Positions 7,555-15,314 of a DNA stretch of 64,000 nucleotides are shown piece by piece (positions within the stretch are counted from its first letter, which is position 1; every line of letters begins with the position of its first letter). The translations under genes were made by a program, and so were the position numbers. The notes under the pieces are model-generated. The model had not been told where the DNA came from, made no database searches, and saw only the letters and a list, made by a program, of their open reading frames with translations. The stretch comes from Pseudolabrys sp. (GTDB taxonomy: Bacteria > Pseudomonadota > Alphaproteobacteria > Rhizobiales > Xanthobacteraceae): NCBI GenBank assembly GCA_030684935.1, contig JAUXXH010000047.1:28430-92429 (forward strand). Direction: 5' to 3'.

Positions 7555-8583
7555 GCGTACGCCGCGCAGATCGTCATCAAAAAAGATGGCCGGATCGTGC
7601 ACCGCGAAGCTGAGACTTTCGATCGCAAACAGGCGGCAAACGCCTGGATTGTCAAACGCGAGGCCGAACTGAAAAAGCCTGGCGGACTCGACCGGAAAGA
7701 GGACCCAACGTTGGCCGACGTGATTGATCGCTACATCGCCGAGTCAAACAATGCTGTTCTCGGCACCAAGGCCCAAGTGCTCAAGACAATCAAGAATAGC
7801 GATCTCGGCGACCTCAAATGCAGCGAGATTACCAGCCAGAAGCTCGTCGCCTTCGCGAAGGATCTATCGCGAAACGTCGAACCGCAAACCTGCGGCAACT
7901 ACTTTTCGCATCTATCCAGCATATTCACTGTCGCGCGGCCGGCGTGGGGCTTTCCCCTTAGCCGCCAGGAATTCGAGGACTCCGTCACTGTCCTCAAGAA
8001 GCTTGGCTTGATCCGAAAAGGCTCAGAACGCAATCGTCGGCCCACGCTCGAAGAACTCGACAAACTGATGGAGCATTTTGGGCGTATTCAAAGTAACCGC
8101 CCCTCCTCAATTCCGATGCAGAAGATCTTGCCCTTCGCCATCTTCTCCACCCGCCGCCAAGAGGAGATTACGTTGTTGCGCTGGGATGATCAGGAGACCG
8201 ATCGCATCCTCGTCCGCGACATGAAACATCCCGGCGATAAGAAGGGCAACAACGTCTACTGCGAACTAACGCCCGAGGCGATTACGTTCATTGATTCGAT
8301 GCCGCGCGAAGACGAACGGATATTCCCCTATTCCGCCGATGCGATCAGCGCCGCCTTCACCAGAGCATGCAAGTTCCTGGGGATTTCGGATTTGCGCTTT
8401 CATGATCTACGTCACGAAGGCATTTCGCGGCTTTTTGAGATGGGCAGAACCATTCCGCAGGTCGCCGCTGTGTCCGGGCATCGAAGCTGGACGAGTTTGA
8501 AGAGGTACACGCATATTCGGCAGACCGGGGATAAATACGCCGGTTGGAAATGGCTGCAAATCGCTAGTGGCAGCCAGAAGTAA
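7513..8583 (+). CDS. Tyrosine-type site-specific integrase of a dusA-associated island
   Basis: This 356-residue recombinase would insert and excise the accessory DNA that follows. After an N-terminal arm-binding region (MGSIIGRTRKDG) and an SAM-like core-binding domain (residues 65-160), the catalytic domain shows the first Arg in STRRQEEITLL, the HxxR box in FHDLRHEGISRLF, the histidine in SGHRSWTSL and the nucleophilic Tyr in KRYTHIR. All the key residues seen are present. The ATG at 7513 fits the family's usual MGSI start; in-frame ATGs at 7483 and 7387 are possible. Its position head to head with dusA marks the left edge of a genomic island. Confidence 0.93.
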   Translation: MGSIIGRTRKDGTTAYAAQIVIKKDGRIVHREAETFDRKQAANAWIVKREAELKKPGGLDRKEDPTLADVIDRYIAESNNAVLGTKAQVLKTIKNSDLGDLKCSEITSQKLVAFAKDLSRNVEPQTCGNYFSHLSSIFTVARPAWGFPLSRQEFEDSVTVLKKLGLIRKGSERNRRPTLEELDKLMEHFGRIQSNRPSSIPMQKILPFAIFSTRRQEEITLLRWDDQETDRILVRDMKHPGDKKGNNVYCELTPEAITFIDSMPREDERIFPYSADAISAAFTRACKFLGISDLRFHDLRHEGISRLFEMGRTIPQVAAVSGHRSWTSLKRYTHIRQTGDKYAGWKWLQIASGSQK

Positions 8584-8659
8584 GTCCTTCCGGATCTCAG
8601 CTCGCTTTGGCGCGCAACAGTATCTTCGCGATCACTGCAGTCACGACTTTCTTCGCGGC

Positions 8660-8905
8660 TTACGATGAGGAAGCCTGACTCCGAACGAAGCGAACTCCCA
8701 CTCCCTTCGTACCTTCGAATAGAAATTCGATGCCGAGGGCTATGAGCGTCTGTTCAATATCGCGCAACGTTCGGTCATGAGGGATCGTTGCACCACGCTC
8801 AAAGTCGGCAATCGTTCGTTTCCCGACTTTCGCTGCGGTGGCCAAGTCCTGTTGCGACAGATTCAGCCATGCTCTTGCTGCACGAAGTTGTTCTTTGTTA
8901 ATCAT
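8660..8905 (-). CDS. XRE-family helix-turn-helix regulator
   Basis: This 81-residue protein is a single Cro/C1-type DNA-binding domain. The helix-turn-helix spans LNLSQQDLATAAKVGKRTI and continues with ADFERGATIPHDRTL, the usual second half of the motif. A short tail (FLFEGTKGVGVRFV) follows, typical of small XRE regulators in which it forms the dimer interface. It is transcribed away from the five-gene operon starting at 8998, so it most likely controls that operon and itself from the shared 92-base spacer. The direction of control is unknown. Confidence 0.88.
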   Translation of the reverse strand: MINKEQLRAARAWLNLSQQDLATAAKVGKRTIADFERGATIPHDRTLRDIEQTLIALGIEFLFEGTKGVGVRFVRSQASSS

Positions 8906-8997
8906 AAAATGGTTCTTTTAGTGCAGTCACCCATCTTTTGTACCATACTCTGCGCCGAGGACAGGGAGTTATCCCACGGCAAGGAGGCCGTGAATTC
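8906..8997. promoter_or_regulatory. Divergent promoter region between the XRE gene and the nuclease-like operon
   Basis: The 92 bases separate two diverging start codons and are visibly more AT-rich near the XRE gene (TAATCATAAAATGG). No convincing -35/-10 pair can be picked for either direction. A strong AAGGAGG ribosome site (8981-8987) serves the rightward gene. The region is listed because the arrangement of a small XRE gene against an operon usually places an operator here. Confidence 0.35.
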
Positions 8998-9885
8998 ATG
9001 GCGAAACATCTCGGTTTGACTGACGTATCTCATGCGGCGCTGATCCGGGCGGCGCGTGGCGCGATGGCCGGAGCCTTGGCCGGAGAGTTTCCGGAAGACC
9101 CGGTTATTGGCCCCGATCTGTCTCGTGCCCTTTCGGTTCTCGGCAGTACGGTGAAGCGGCATGGCGGGCTCATCGAGCTTGGCATTGCTGGCGCGCTCAT
9201 CGCGAGCGATCGCTACGTGGTGCTGACGAACGTCACTCTCCCCGTTACCAAGGCGGCGGCCCAGTTGCTGGACGCGAAGAACTCCGATCAGGCCTTGGCC
9301 AAGATCAAGCTCTCGGCCGATTCGGAAGCTGAGGGCATCGTGAACGTCGATCTGGTCGTTGTCGACCCCGATGCGAAGTGGGCCGGAGCCTACGAAATCA
9401 AACGGGGTAACGGCGCGACTGAGCACGGTAAGCGCCGCCCGATCATGCGGAAACTCGCGGCGGCTCGTCTGGTTCTCGCTTCTTACGTTCGCCAGGCCGG
9501 CTACGGGACTATGGAGAACGTCACCAGCGGTGTGATCGACTACTACGGCGCCTCGGGGTTCGATAAAAACCTCACCTTGTCGCGTGAGCATCTGGATGCC
9601 CACTTCGACGTACCGGTGGTGGCGACCGTGGAGACGATGACGGCTGCTCTGCACGAGGAACTGCTGATTGCGTTGCCGCAGCTCTTCACGCCCTTCCTTG
9701 CCAGCTTGCCGCACACCAATCGTGGCAACGCCAAGCTGGTTGGCAATCGCCGGCCTGCGCCGGCGGGCGATCCGGATGCTGCCCTGCAGACGGTAATGGC
9801 TCGGCCTGCCGGGCCCGGGCAGCGCATCTGCCGGAGCGGCGCGCCTGAGCCGGCCTTCGGCGAAACGCCTCGGGCGGCCCACTAA
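8998..9885 (+). CDS. Uncharacterised protein with PD-(D/E)XK nuclease-like residue pattern
   Basis: I do not recognise this 295-residue protein as a named family. It shows a spacing typical of restriction-endonuclease-like folds: Glu60 in GGLIELGIAG, Asp118 in NVDLVVVDPD and Glu133-x-Lys135 in AYEIKRGNG, each on a predicted strand or helix as in PD-(D/E)XK enzymes. This is a motif argument only. The last 50 residues are proline- and arginine-rich and look disordered. It is the first gene of the rightward operon, has an excellent AAGGAGG ribosome site, and faces an XRE regulator. No membrane segment is present. Confidence 0.65.
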   Translation: MAKHLGLTDVSHAALIRAARGAMAGALAGEFPEDPVIGPDLSRALSVLGSTVKRHGGLIELGIAGALIASDRYVVLTNVTLPVTKAAAQLLDAKNSDQALAKIKLSADSEAEGIVNVDLVVVDPDAKWAGAYEIKRGNGATEHGKRRPIMRKLAAARLVLASYVRQAGYGTMENVTSGVIDYYGASGFDKNLTLSREHLDAHFDVPVVATVETMTAALHEELLIALPQLFTPFLASLPHTNRGNAKLVGNRRPAPAGDPDAALQTVMARPAGPGQRICRSGAPEPAFGETPRAAH

Positions 9886-9889
9886 GACT

Positions 9890-9912
9890 GGACGGCGCGA
9901 ACCGCGCCGTCC
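9890..9912 (+). terminator. GC-rich hairpin after the nuclease-like gene
   Basis: GGACGGCGCG (9890-9899) and CGCGCCGTCC (9903-9912) form a perfect ten-pair stem with a three-base loop, starting five bases after the stop codon. The following bases (TCCTTTCCC) are only weakly T-rich, so it could be an attenuating hairpin or RNA-stabilising element that lowers expression of the downstream genes, not a full terminator. Confidence 0.4.
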
Positions 9913-9969
9913 TCCTTTCCCATTCATTGCCTGACGCGTGCTTGCCGCGCCACGGGCGGAGTCTGTGTC

Positions 9970-10497
9970 ATGCGTACCACCACTCTTGCTGACGCGCAGC
10001 GATCCGTTTCAAAGTCCGTGCGGCCTTCCAAGGGCGCTCGCCGTCGCAGCACGTCCGTGCGCGCCGTCGAGTTGTCCGCGGTGCCGCCGCTGCATTGGTG
10101 GCGCCATCTGCCGTCGGACGCGTACACTGTTGCGCATCTGGAAATCCTCCACAGGGCAATCTCAGGCATTACCTTCCTGAACGAGCCTCGGTGGCCTGAT
10201 GCAGTTCGCGGCGAACCGGCCGCGGCCATCGGAATCGCGTTGAGGACCGCGAGGCGGCATTCCACGTCCTGCCCTGTCGTTGATCTGGTGATGTCGGCGG
10301 TGCTGCTTACTGCTCTGGCCGGTGATCCGGCGGCACGCCTGATGCTGACCACAATGATTGATCGGCACAGAACCCAAGGCCAGAAGAGGCGACTTTTGTC
10401 CTCATTGTCCAGCCGCACGCAGAGCATCACAGGCGCCCTCGCGATCGTCGAGACCAGCGGACCCCATGTCTCCCGCAGCAAGAACGCGGGAGCCTGA
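9970..10497 (+). CDS. Hypothetical protein within the nuclease/AAA-protease operon
   Basis: This 175-residue protein is not recognised. It has a basic serine/arginine-rich N-terminus (residues 1-32), a central part with PPLHWWRHLPSD and helical character (DAYTVAHLEILHRAIS), and a hydrophobic helix at about 104-118 (VVDLVMSAVLLTALAG) too short and mixed to call a membrane anchor. The stop codon lies one base before the start of the metallophosphoesterase gene, so translation is probably coupled. The basic N-terminus would suit nucleic-acid binding, which is speculation. Confidence 0.68.
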   Translation: MRTTTLADAQRSVSKSVRPSKGARRRSTSVRAVELSAVPPLHWWRHLPSDAYTVAHLEILHRAISGITFLNEPRWPDAVRGEPAAAIGIALRTARRHSTSCPVVDLVMSAVLLTALAGDPAARLMLTTMIDRHRTQGQKRRLLSSLSSRTQSITGALAIVETSGPHVSRSKNAGA

Positions 10498-10498
10498 C

Positions 10499-11269
10499 AT
10501 GCGGCTCCAGATTTTCTCCGATCTTCATGCCGACGTCGCCCGGCCGCGGCCGATCGCCATTGCCCCGGATGTCGATGCGGTGGTGGTCGCCGGCGACGTC
10601 TGCGAAGGCGCCGAAAGTGGCTTTGCCCATCTGCGCCTAATCGTCCCGATGCAGCTTCCGATCATCATGGTGATGGGCAACCATGAATATTACCGTCGTC
10701 ATTTAGCCGGCGAACTCGAGTCCGCGCGCCAGACCGCACCGCTTTATGGCGTCCACCTGCTTGAGAATGACGCGGTCACTCTGGGTAGCGTGAGGTTTGT
10801 CGGCTGCTCGTTGTGGACAGATTACGCCCTGTTCGGGATGCACAATCTTCCGCGGGCCATGGCCGTCGCCGCTGATGGTCTCAACGATCACAAGAGGATC
10901 AAGTGGTCCAAAGAGCCTTGGCGGCGCTTTCGGCCGCAAGAGGCGCTGCTGCTGCACAAGCGTTCTCGCGCCTTCATCGAAGCAACGCTGGCAAAGCCGT
11001 TCGACGGCGCCACCGTGGTGGTGACACATCACGCTCCTCATCCGGGCTCGATCCATTCTCGTTATGGATCCGACCTGCTGACTGCCGCCTACGTGTCGGA
11101 CCTGACGTCGGTGATGGAAGCCGGTCGCCCTGATCTGTGGCTGCACGGCCATGTGCATGAAAGCTTCGACTACCATGTCGGCACAACCCGCGTTGTCTGC
11201 AATCCTCATGGCTATGGCACGGAGAATGGGCGATTTGATCCCGCATTGATCGTGGAGATCGGGTCATGA
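10499..11269 (+). CDS. Calcineurin-like metallophosphoesterase
   Basis: This 256-residue predicted phosphoesterase has all five metal-binding blocks of the calcineurin-like superfamily: Asp8 and His10 in FSDLHAD, Asp33 in VVAGDVCEG, Asn61-His62 in VMGNHEYY, a histidine in VVTHHAPHPG, and GHVHES near the C-terminus. Members cleave phosphomono- or diesters in nucleotides, nucleic acids or proteins; the substrate is not evident. The protein is cytosolic. The ATG at 10499 starts directly at the first strand. It overlaps the next gene by four bases (ATGA), indicating translational coupling with the AAA protease. Confidence 0.9.
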   Translation: MRLQIFSDLHADVARPRPIAIAPDVDAVVVAGDVCEGAESGFAHLRLIVPMQLPIIMVMGNHEYYRRHLAGELESARQTAPLYGVHLLENDAVTLGSVRFVGCSLWTDYALFGMHNLPRAMAVAADGLNDHKRIKWSKEPWRRFRPQEALLLHKRSRAFIEATLAKPFDGATVVVTHHAPHPGSIHSRYGSDLLTAAYVSDLTSVMEAGRPDLWLHGHVHESFDYHVGTTRVVCNPHGYGTENGRFDPALIVEIGS

Positions 11270-13464
11270 CGCGCGTGCAGATGCTTGCCTCCTCAGCGAG
11301 GCCGCTCGCCGAGGTCCTGGTCGACGCCCTGCGTAACAGTGGTAATCCTTTTCTCAGGCTGCGCACGCCGGCGTCCGACGATGTCTCCGACCAGCATCAA
11401 TATGCGCTGCGCCTTGAGGATGCTGATGAAGCCAGCGACGGCAGTTCAGCCTGTATCTTGCGACCGGACGAGGTCGCCGTCGCGGTTCTGCTCGGCCAGG
11501 CGTTCGACCTCCGGCGCGATGTGCTGGCCAAGCTGCAGAACCGCGACACCGTGGCGATCATCGAAGCTCCGGGCGAGGACTACGTCGGCGTCGTGAAGCG
11601 GCTCTTCGAGAGGTACGTCATCGGCACTGACTCGCCGGTAATCGACGGTGACGGGCTGTCGCTCCAGGAAAATGCCGTTGCAGAGCCGCGGACTGTCGCC
11701 ATCTTCGCGCGGGGCGGCGAAGAGCGGTCCAGAAAGTCAGCAAAGACTGGTAATGACGAATTCGCCGCCGCCGTTCAACGGCGCTGCGCGATCGTCGGTA
11801 TCGCCAGCGAGCCCGATCGCCTGCTTCCTAGGCTTCTGGTTCGTATAGCCGAGCACCGCATTGTGTTGGGCCCGCTAGACGGCCCGGCGATTGCCGCGGT
11901 GATCGAGGCTATTACCGGCCGCTATCCCGGCGCGGTCGATGACGACATCGCCAGAAGCGCCACGCTGGAAGCTCTCAACATCGCCGTGCGCGCCGACCTT
12001 GGCGCCGAGCACTCCCTTGAACGGCTCGGCCGCCTCGTGATCGGAAATGACCAAAAAGCCGAGCCGGGCCCTCTTCTGTCCGACATGCACGGGCTTGGCG
12101 CGGCCAAGCCTTGGGGCCTTGCCCTGATCCAGGACCTGCGCGATTACGCCGCCGGCAGGCTGCCCTGGAGCGAGGTCGACAAAGGCTGCCTCCTCACCGC
12201 CGCGCCTGGGATGGGCAAGACCTCCTTCGCGAGGGCCCTTGCCCGCGAGGCCAACGTCCATTTCGTCGCCACCAGTTACTCACAATGGCAAGCTCACCGC
12301 GAGGGCCATCTGGGCCATGTGACTCAAGCCATCCGCAATGCATTTTCAGAGGCTCTGCTTCAGCGCCCTTCGATTCTGTTCATCGATGAAATCGATACGA
12401 TCCCAGCGCGCGGCACCGGCAAGTGGAACGACGACTGGTGGACAGCAATCACCAACACATTGTTGGAATGCATGGATGGCTTCGAGGATCGCGAAGGCGT
12501 CGTCGTCATCGCGGCCTGTAATGATCCGTCCCGGCTCGACCCGGCCTTGGTTCGGTCCGGGCGTCTTGATCGCCGTATCGAGATCCCGCTGCCCGACGTG
12601 CCTTCGCTGGCCGGCATTCTCCGCACCCACCTCGCCGCCGATCTGGCCGGCATTGATCTGCGCGATGCTGCACTCGCCGCCCGTGGTGGCACTGGCGCCG
12701 ATGTGGAGCGGTGTGTGCGTGAAGCCCGTGGCCGCGCCCGCCGTGCTGGTCGCCCGATCACGCTCCAGGACCTCCTTGACGCCCTACGCAAGGGCGCGGC
12801 CGAATGGCCCGCCGATTTGCGCCGCCGTGTCGCCTACCATGAAGCCGGTCACGCCATTGCTTTCCTGGCCCTCGGCATTGCCGAACCCAAAGCGCTGTCG
12901 ATCGGCGGCACCGGCGGCCTTGCCGAAAGCGACCTTGGTGAAACGCGCGCCATCACCCGCTCGCACATGGAGAAGTTCATCGTTGCGCTTCTCGCCGGGC
13001 GCGCCGCCGAACAGCTTGTATTCGGCGAAGTGACCGCCGGCGCCGGCGGCAGCACGACAAGCGATCTGGGCAAGGCCACGACGTTGGCAACACGCCTGGA
13101 AACGGATTACGGCCTGGGCAGCTTCGGGCTGGTCTGTATTCCAGGAGGGGCGAGCGATCGGGACCTCATCCTGCTCGACACCCTGCGTTCGGCCGTCGGC
13201 GCCACCATTGATCGCGCCTATGCCGCAGCGCTTGAACTACTCCGCCAGAACCAGCACGCCCTTGAAGCGCTTGCGACGGCCCTGTTCGGCGCCCGTTATC
13301 TCGACCGGGCCGATATCAAGGCAACCTTGGCTCATTCACCGCTGGCGACCCAAATCGTCACGCTGGCGCCGACGGCTCCGCCCCCCGAACCCTTCGATGC
13401 ACCGAGCGACGATGCGGCTATCGCCGGCGCCCCGCCCACTCCCGCCGCAACGAATCAGGCATAG
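11266..13464 (+). CDS. Soluble AAA+ ATPase / M41 zinc metalloprotease (FtsH-like, no membrane anchor)
   Basis: This 732-residue protein combines an FtsH-like AAA+ module and peptidase M41 domain behind a long N-terminal region. Walker A is APGMGKTS (residues 313-320) and Walker B is ILFIDEID with Asp374-Glu375; the Arg-finger region (LVRSGRLDRRIEIPLPD) is present. The zinc site is HEAGH (525-529) with the third ligand expected at Asp600 in SDLGKATTLA, so proteolysis should be intact. Unlike FtsH it has no transmembrane helices; residues 1-290 are an unrecognised, mixed domain that may select substrates. Its C-terminal 40 residues are a Pro/Ala-rich tail. It is coupled to the phosphoesterase upstream and the exonuclease downstream. 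Confidence 0.9.
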   Translation: MTRVQMLASSARPLAEVLVDALRNSGNPFLRLRTPASDDVSDQHQYALRLEDADEASDGSSACILRPDEVAVAVLLGQAFDLRRDVLAKLQNRDTVAIIEAPGEDYVGVVKRLFERYVIGTDSPVIDGDGLSLQENAVAEPRTVAIFARGGEERSRKSAKTGNDEFAAAVQRRCAIVGIASEPDRLLPRLLVRIAEHRIVLGPLDGPAIAAVIEAITGRYPGAVDDDIARSATLEALNIAVRADLGAEHSLERLGRLVIGNDQKAEPGPLLSDMHGLGAAKPWGLALIQDLRDYAAGRLPWSEVDKGCLLTAAPGMGKTSFARALAREANVHFVATSYSQWQAHREGHLGHVTQAIRNAFSEALLQRPSILFIDEIDTIPARGTGKWNDDWWTAITNTLLECMDGFEDREGVVVIAACNDPSRLDPALVRSGRLDRRIEIPLPDVPSLAGILRTHLAADLAGIDLRDAALAARGGTGADVERCVREARGRARRAGRPITLQDLLDALRKGAAEWPADLRRRVAYHEAGHAIAFLALGIAEPKALSIGGTGGLAESDLGETRAITRSHMEKFIVALLAGRAAEQLVFGEVTAGAGGSTTSDLGKATTLATRLETDYGLGSFGLVCIPGGASDRDLILLDTLRSAVGATIDRAYAAALELLRQNQHALEALATALFGARYLDRADIKATLAHSPLATQIVTLAPTAPPPEPFDAPSDDAAIAGAPPTPAATNQA

Positions 13465-13473
13465 AAAGCCGTC

Positions 13474-14403
13474 ATGAACATCCATGCTCAGTCCACGGTA
13501 GCTCAAGCGCCAGCCGCCAGCAGCGACGCCGAGAGTCTGGCGCGCCATCTTGAGGCAACGGGCAATTACAGGATCCTCCGCCGGCTCATTCCGAGAACGC
13601 CTACGCCCGCGCCTGCCGGCTATGCCGGCAAAGTCGGGATCATCCTTGATTTTGAAACGACGGGGCTCGATCCGGCCAAGGACGAAATCATCGAAGTGGC
13701 CGTGGTCAAGTTCAGATATTCGGCAACCGACGAGATCACCGGTGTCAGCGGCGTCTTCCAATCCTACAACGAGCCGTCTATCCCGATCCCGACCGTGGTC
13801 ACAGATCTGACTGGCATTACGAATGACATGGTCGCGGGCCACCGGGTCGACATGATCGCCCTGGAAACGTTCGTCGCCGACGCCAACATCGTCATCGCCC
13901 ACAACGCCGGGTTTGACCGGAAGTTTGCCGAGCGGCTGTCACCAGTCTTCGAGCACAAGCACTGGGCCTGCACCCAGACCGAGATCGACTGGCGCAAGCA
14001 CGGCTTCGGCGGGGCCAAGCTCGGTTACCTCTTGGCCGACATTGGATATTTCCATAGCGCTCATCGCGCCATCGACGATTGCCATGCGCTCGTCGAGGTT
14101 CTCAGCCATCCGCTGCCGACGACGGCTCGCTCGATTTTTGCCGAATTGATAGAGTGCGCGCGTCAAACGACGACTCGTATCTGGGCGCAGAGCTCGCCGT
14201 TTGAATTGAAAGACGCGCTTAAGGCCCGCGGCTATCGTTGGAACGATGGCTCGGATGGCCGTCCAAAGTCATGGTTCGTCGACGTCGGCGAAGATAAGCG
14301 TGCTACCGAAATCAGCTATCTGAAGAAGGAAATTTACCAGTGCGAGGTCGATATCGAATGCCGCGCCATGGCGGCGCTCAATCGGTTTTCGAACCGCGCT
14401 TAA
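13474..14403 (+). CDS. DnaQ-like (DEDDh) 3'-5' exonuclease
   Basis: This 309-residue protein carries a complete DEDDh exonuclease domain: Asp59 and Glu61 in IILDFETTGLD, the second aspartate in VIAHNAGFDRKF, and HRAIDDCHAL with the last His and Asp. The fold matches the proofreading epsilon subunit and RNase T-type nucleases. The C-terminal 80 residues (RARGYRWNDG-type segment, then a coiled tail) resemble the extension seen in stand-alone exonucleases of mobile elements. The likely activity is trimming single-stranded DNA or RNA 3' ends. It ends the operon; the previous stop is nine bases upstream. Confidence 0.92.
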   Translation: MNIHAQSTVAQAPAASSDAESLARHLEATGNYRILRRLIPRTPTPAPAGYAGKVGIILDFETTGLDPAKDEIIEVAVVKFRYSATDEITGVSGVFQSYNEPSIPIPTVVTDLTGITNDMVAGHRVDMIALETFVADANIVIAHNAGFDRKFAERLSPVFEHKHWACTQTEIDWRKHGFGGAKLGYLLADIGYFHSAHRAIDDCHALVEVLSHPLPTTARSIFAELIECARQTTTRIWAQSSPFELKDALKARGYRWNDGSDGRPKSWFVDVGEDKRATEISYLKKEIYQCEVDIECRAMAALNRFSNRA

Positions 14404-14492
14404 GGTCCATTATGGAATATTCGCGGATCATTAAGATCGGCGCCTTAGGGCTCCCCATCGATTTGTCGATCAGCCACTGCAGTGGGCCACTC

Positions 14493-15308
14493 TCATTTCT
14501 GATAGTAGAGGCGGCGCAGAAAGGTACGGGCGGTCACAAGCACGACATGCAAACGGAACGTGCTGTGATCCTCGTCCGAAAGACCGGGATGCGATCCGTC
14601 TGTATGCAGCATCTTAAACAGGCCGTTGATGTAGTTCTTGCCGTCCGGTGTCCACTCGTTGCGGTCATCGGCCAGGAAGCCTATCTTGGCGAGTAGCTGG
14701 CGGCGGTTTTCAGAGGTGAGAGAATCCGTCTTGGCCGCTCCCTCGCAGTGACGGGCGATGTCATCGAACAGGCCTTCGAGAAATGTGCGGAACTGGGCGT
14801 TCGCGGCTGCCCAGTCGCCGCGCGCATGGGCCTCGATGCCTTGCTCAAGATGTCCAAGCGGTTGCCAAAACCCAAAATGCTTCAGCAGTTGGTGTACCTC
14901 ATTGTCTACTTCAGGCAGGCCGAGTTCCTGCGGCAAGGCTGCACGCAAGCGGGGATGCTGGTCATCATCGAAAGAGATCATATAGCCGTCACGCGCCAGA
15001 CCGCGCAGGAAAGCAATCTCGGATTCGTGGGATGGGTCGGGACGCGCTAGCCGAACGGCCTCGCGGATCACGGCCTCCGCAAGAGACAAGCTGCCTTCGA
15101 GCGTATCGACCTGATCCGCTGGGCGCTGCACAACAATACGCCCCAAGAGGTCGGCCTTCTTCGCCACGCTGACGTTGGTGTCGGACGAAATATCGTTTTC
15201 AAGGCCTATCCGCAGAACCATATGGTTGAAGGCCGCCTGAGTTAGCCTGTCGTTGAGTAGCGCGACAGCCGCGACAATCGTTGGGCGCGTGAAAGGCACG
15301 GCGTTCAT
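14493..15308 (-). CDS. Uncharacterised third gene of the AbiE-type operon
   Basis: A 271-residue, mostly helical, soluble protein that I cannot assign. The C-terminal part (residues 180-271), with segments LFDDIARHCEG, YINGLFKMLHTDGSHPG and LHVVLVTARTFLRRL, faintly resembles the C-terminal domain of abortive-infection proteins, but the match is not strong enough for a name. It starts six bases after the AbiEii-like gene ends, so it is almost certainly in the same transcript. That position suggests an accessory or alternative effector of the toxin-antitoxin module. It converges on the exonuclease operon. Confidence 0.7.
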   Translation of the reverse strand: MNAVPFTRPTIVAAVALLNDRLTQAAFNHMVLRIGLENDISSDTNVSVAKKADLLGRIVVQRPADQVDTLEGSLSLAEAVIREAVRLARPDPSHESEIAFLRGLARDGYMISFDDDQHPRLRAALPQELGLPEVDNEVHQLLKHFGFWQPLGHLEQGIEAHARGDWAAANAQFRTFLEGLFDDIARHCEGAAKTDSLTSENRRQLLAKIGFLADDRNEWTPDGKNYINGLFKMLHTDGSHPGLSDEDHSTFRLHVVLVTARTFLRRLYYQK

Positions 15309-15314
15309 CGGCGA

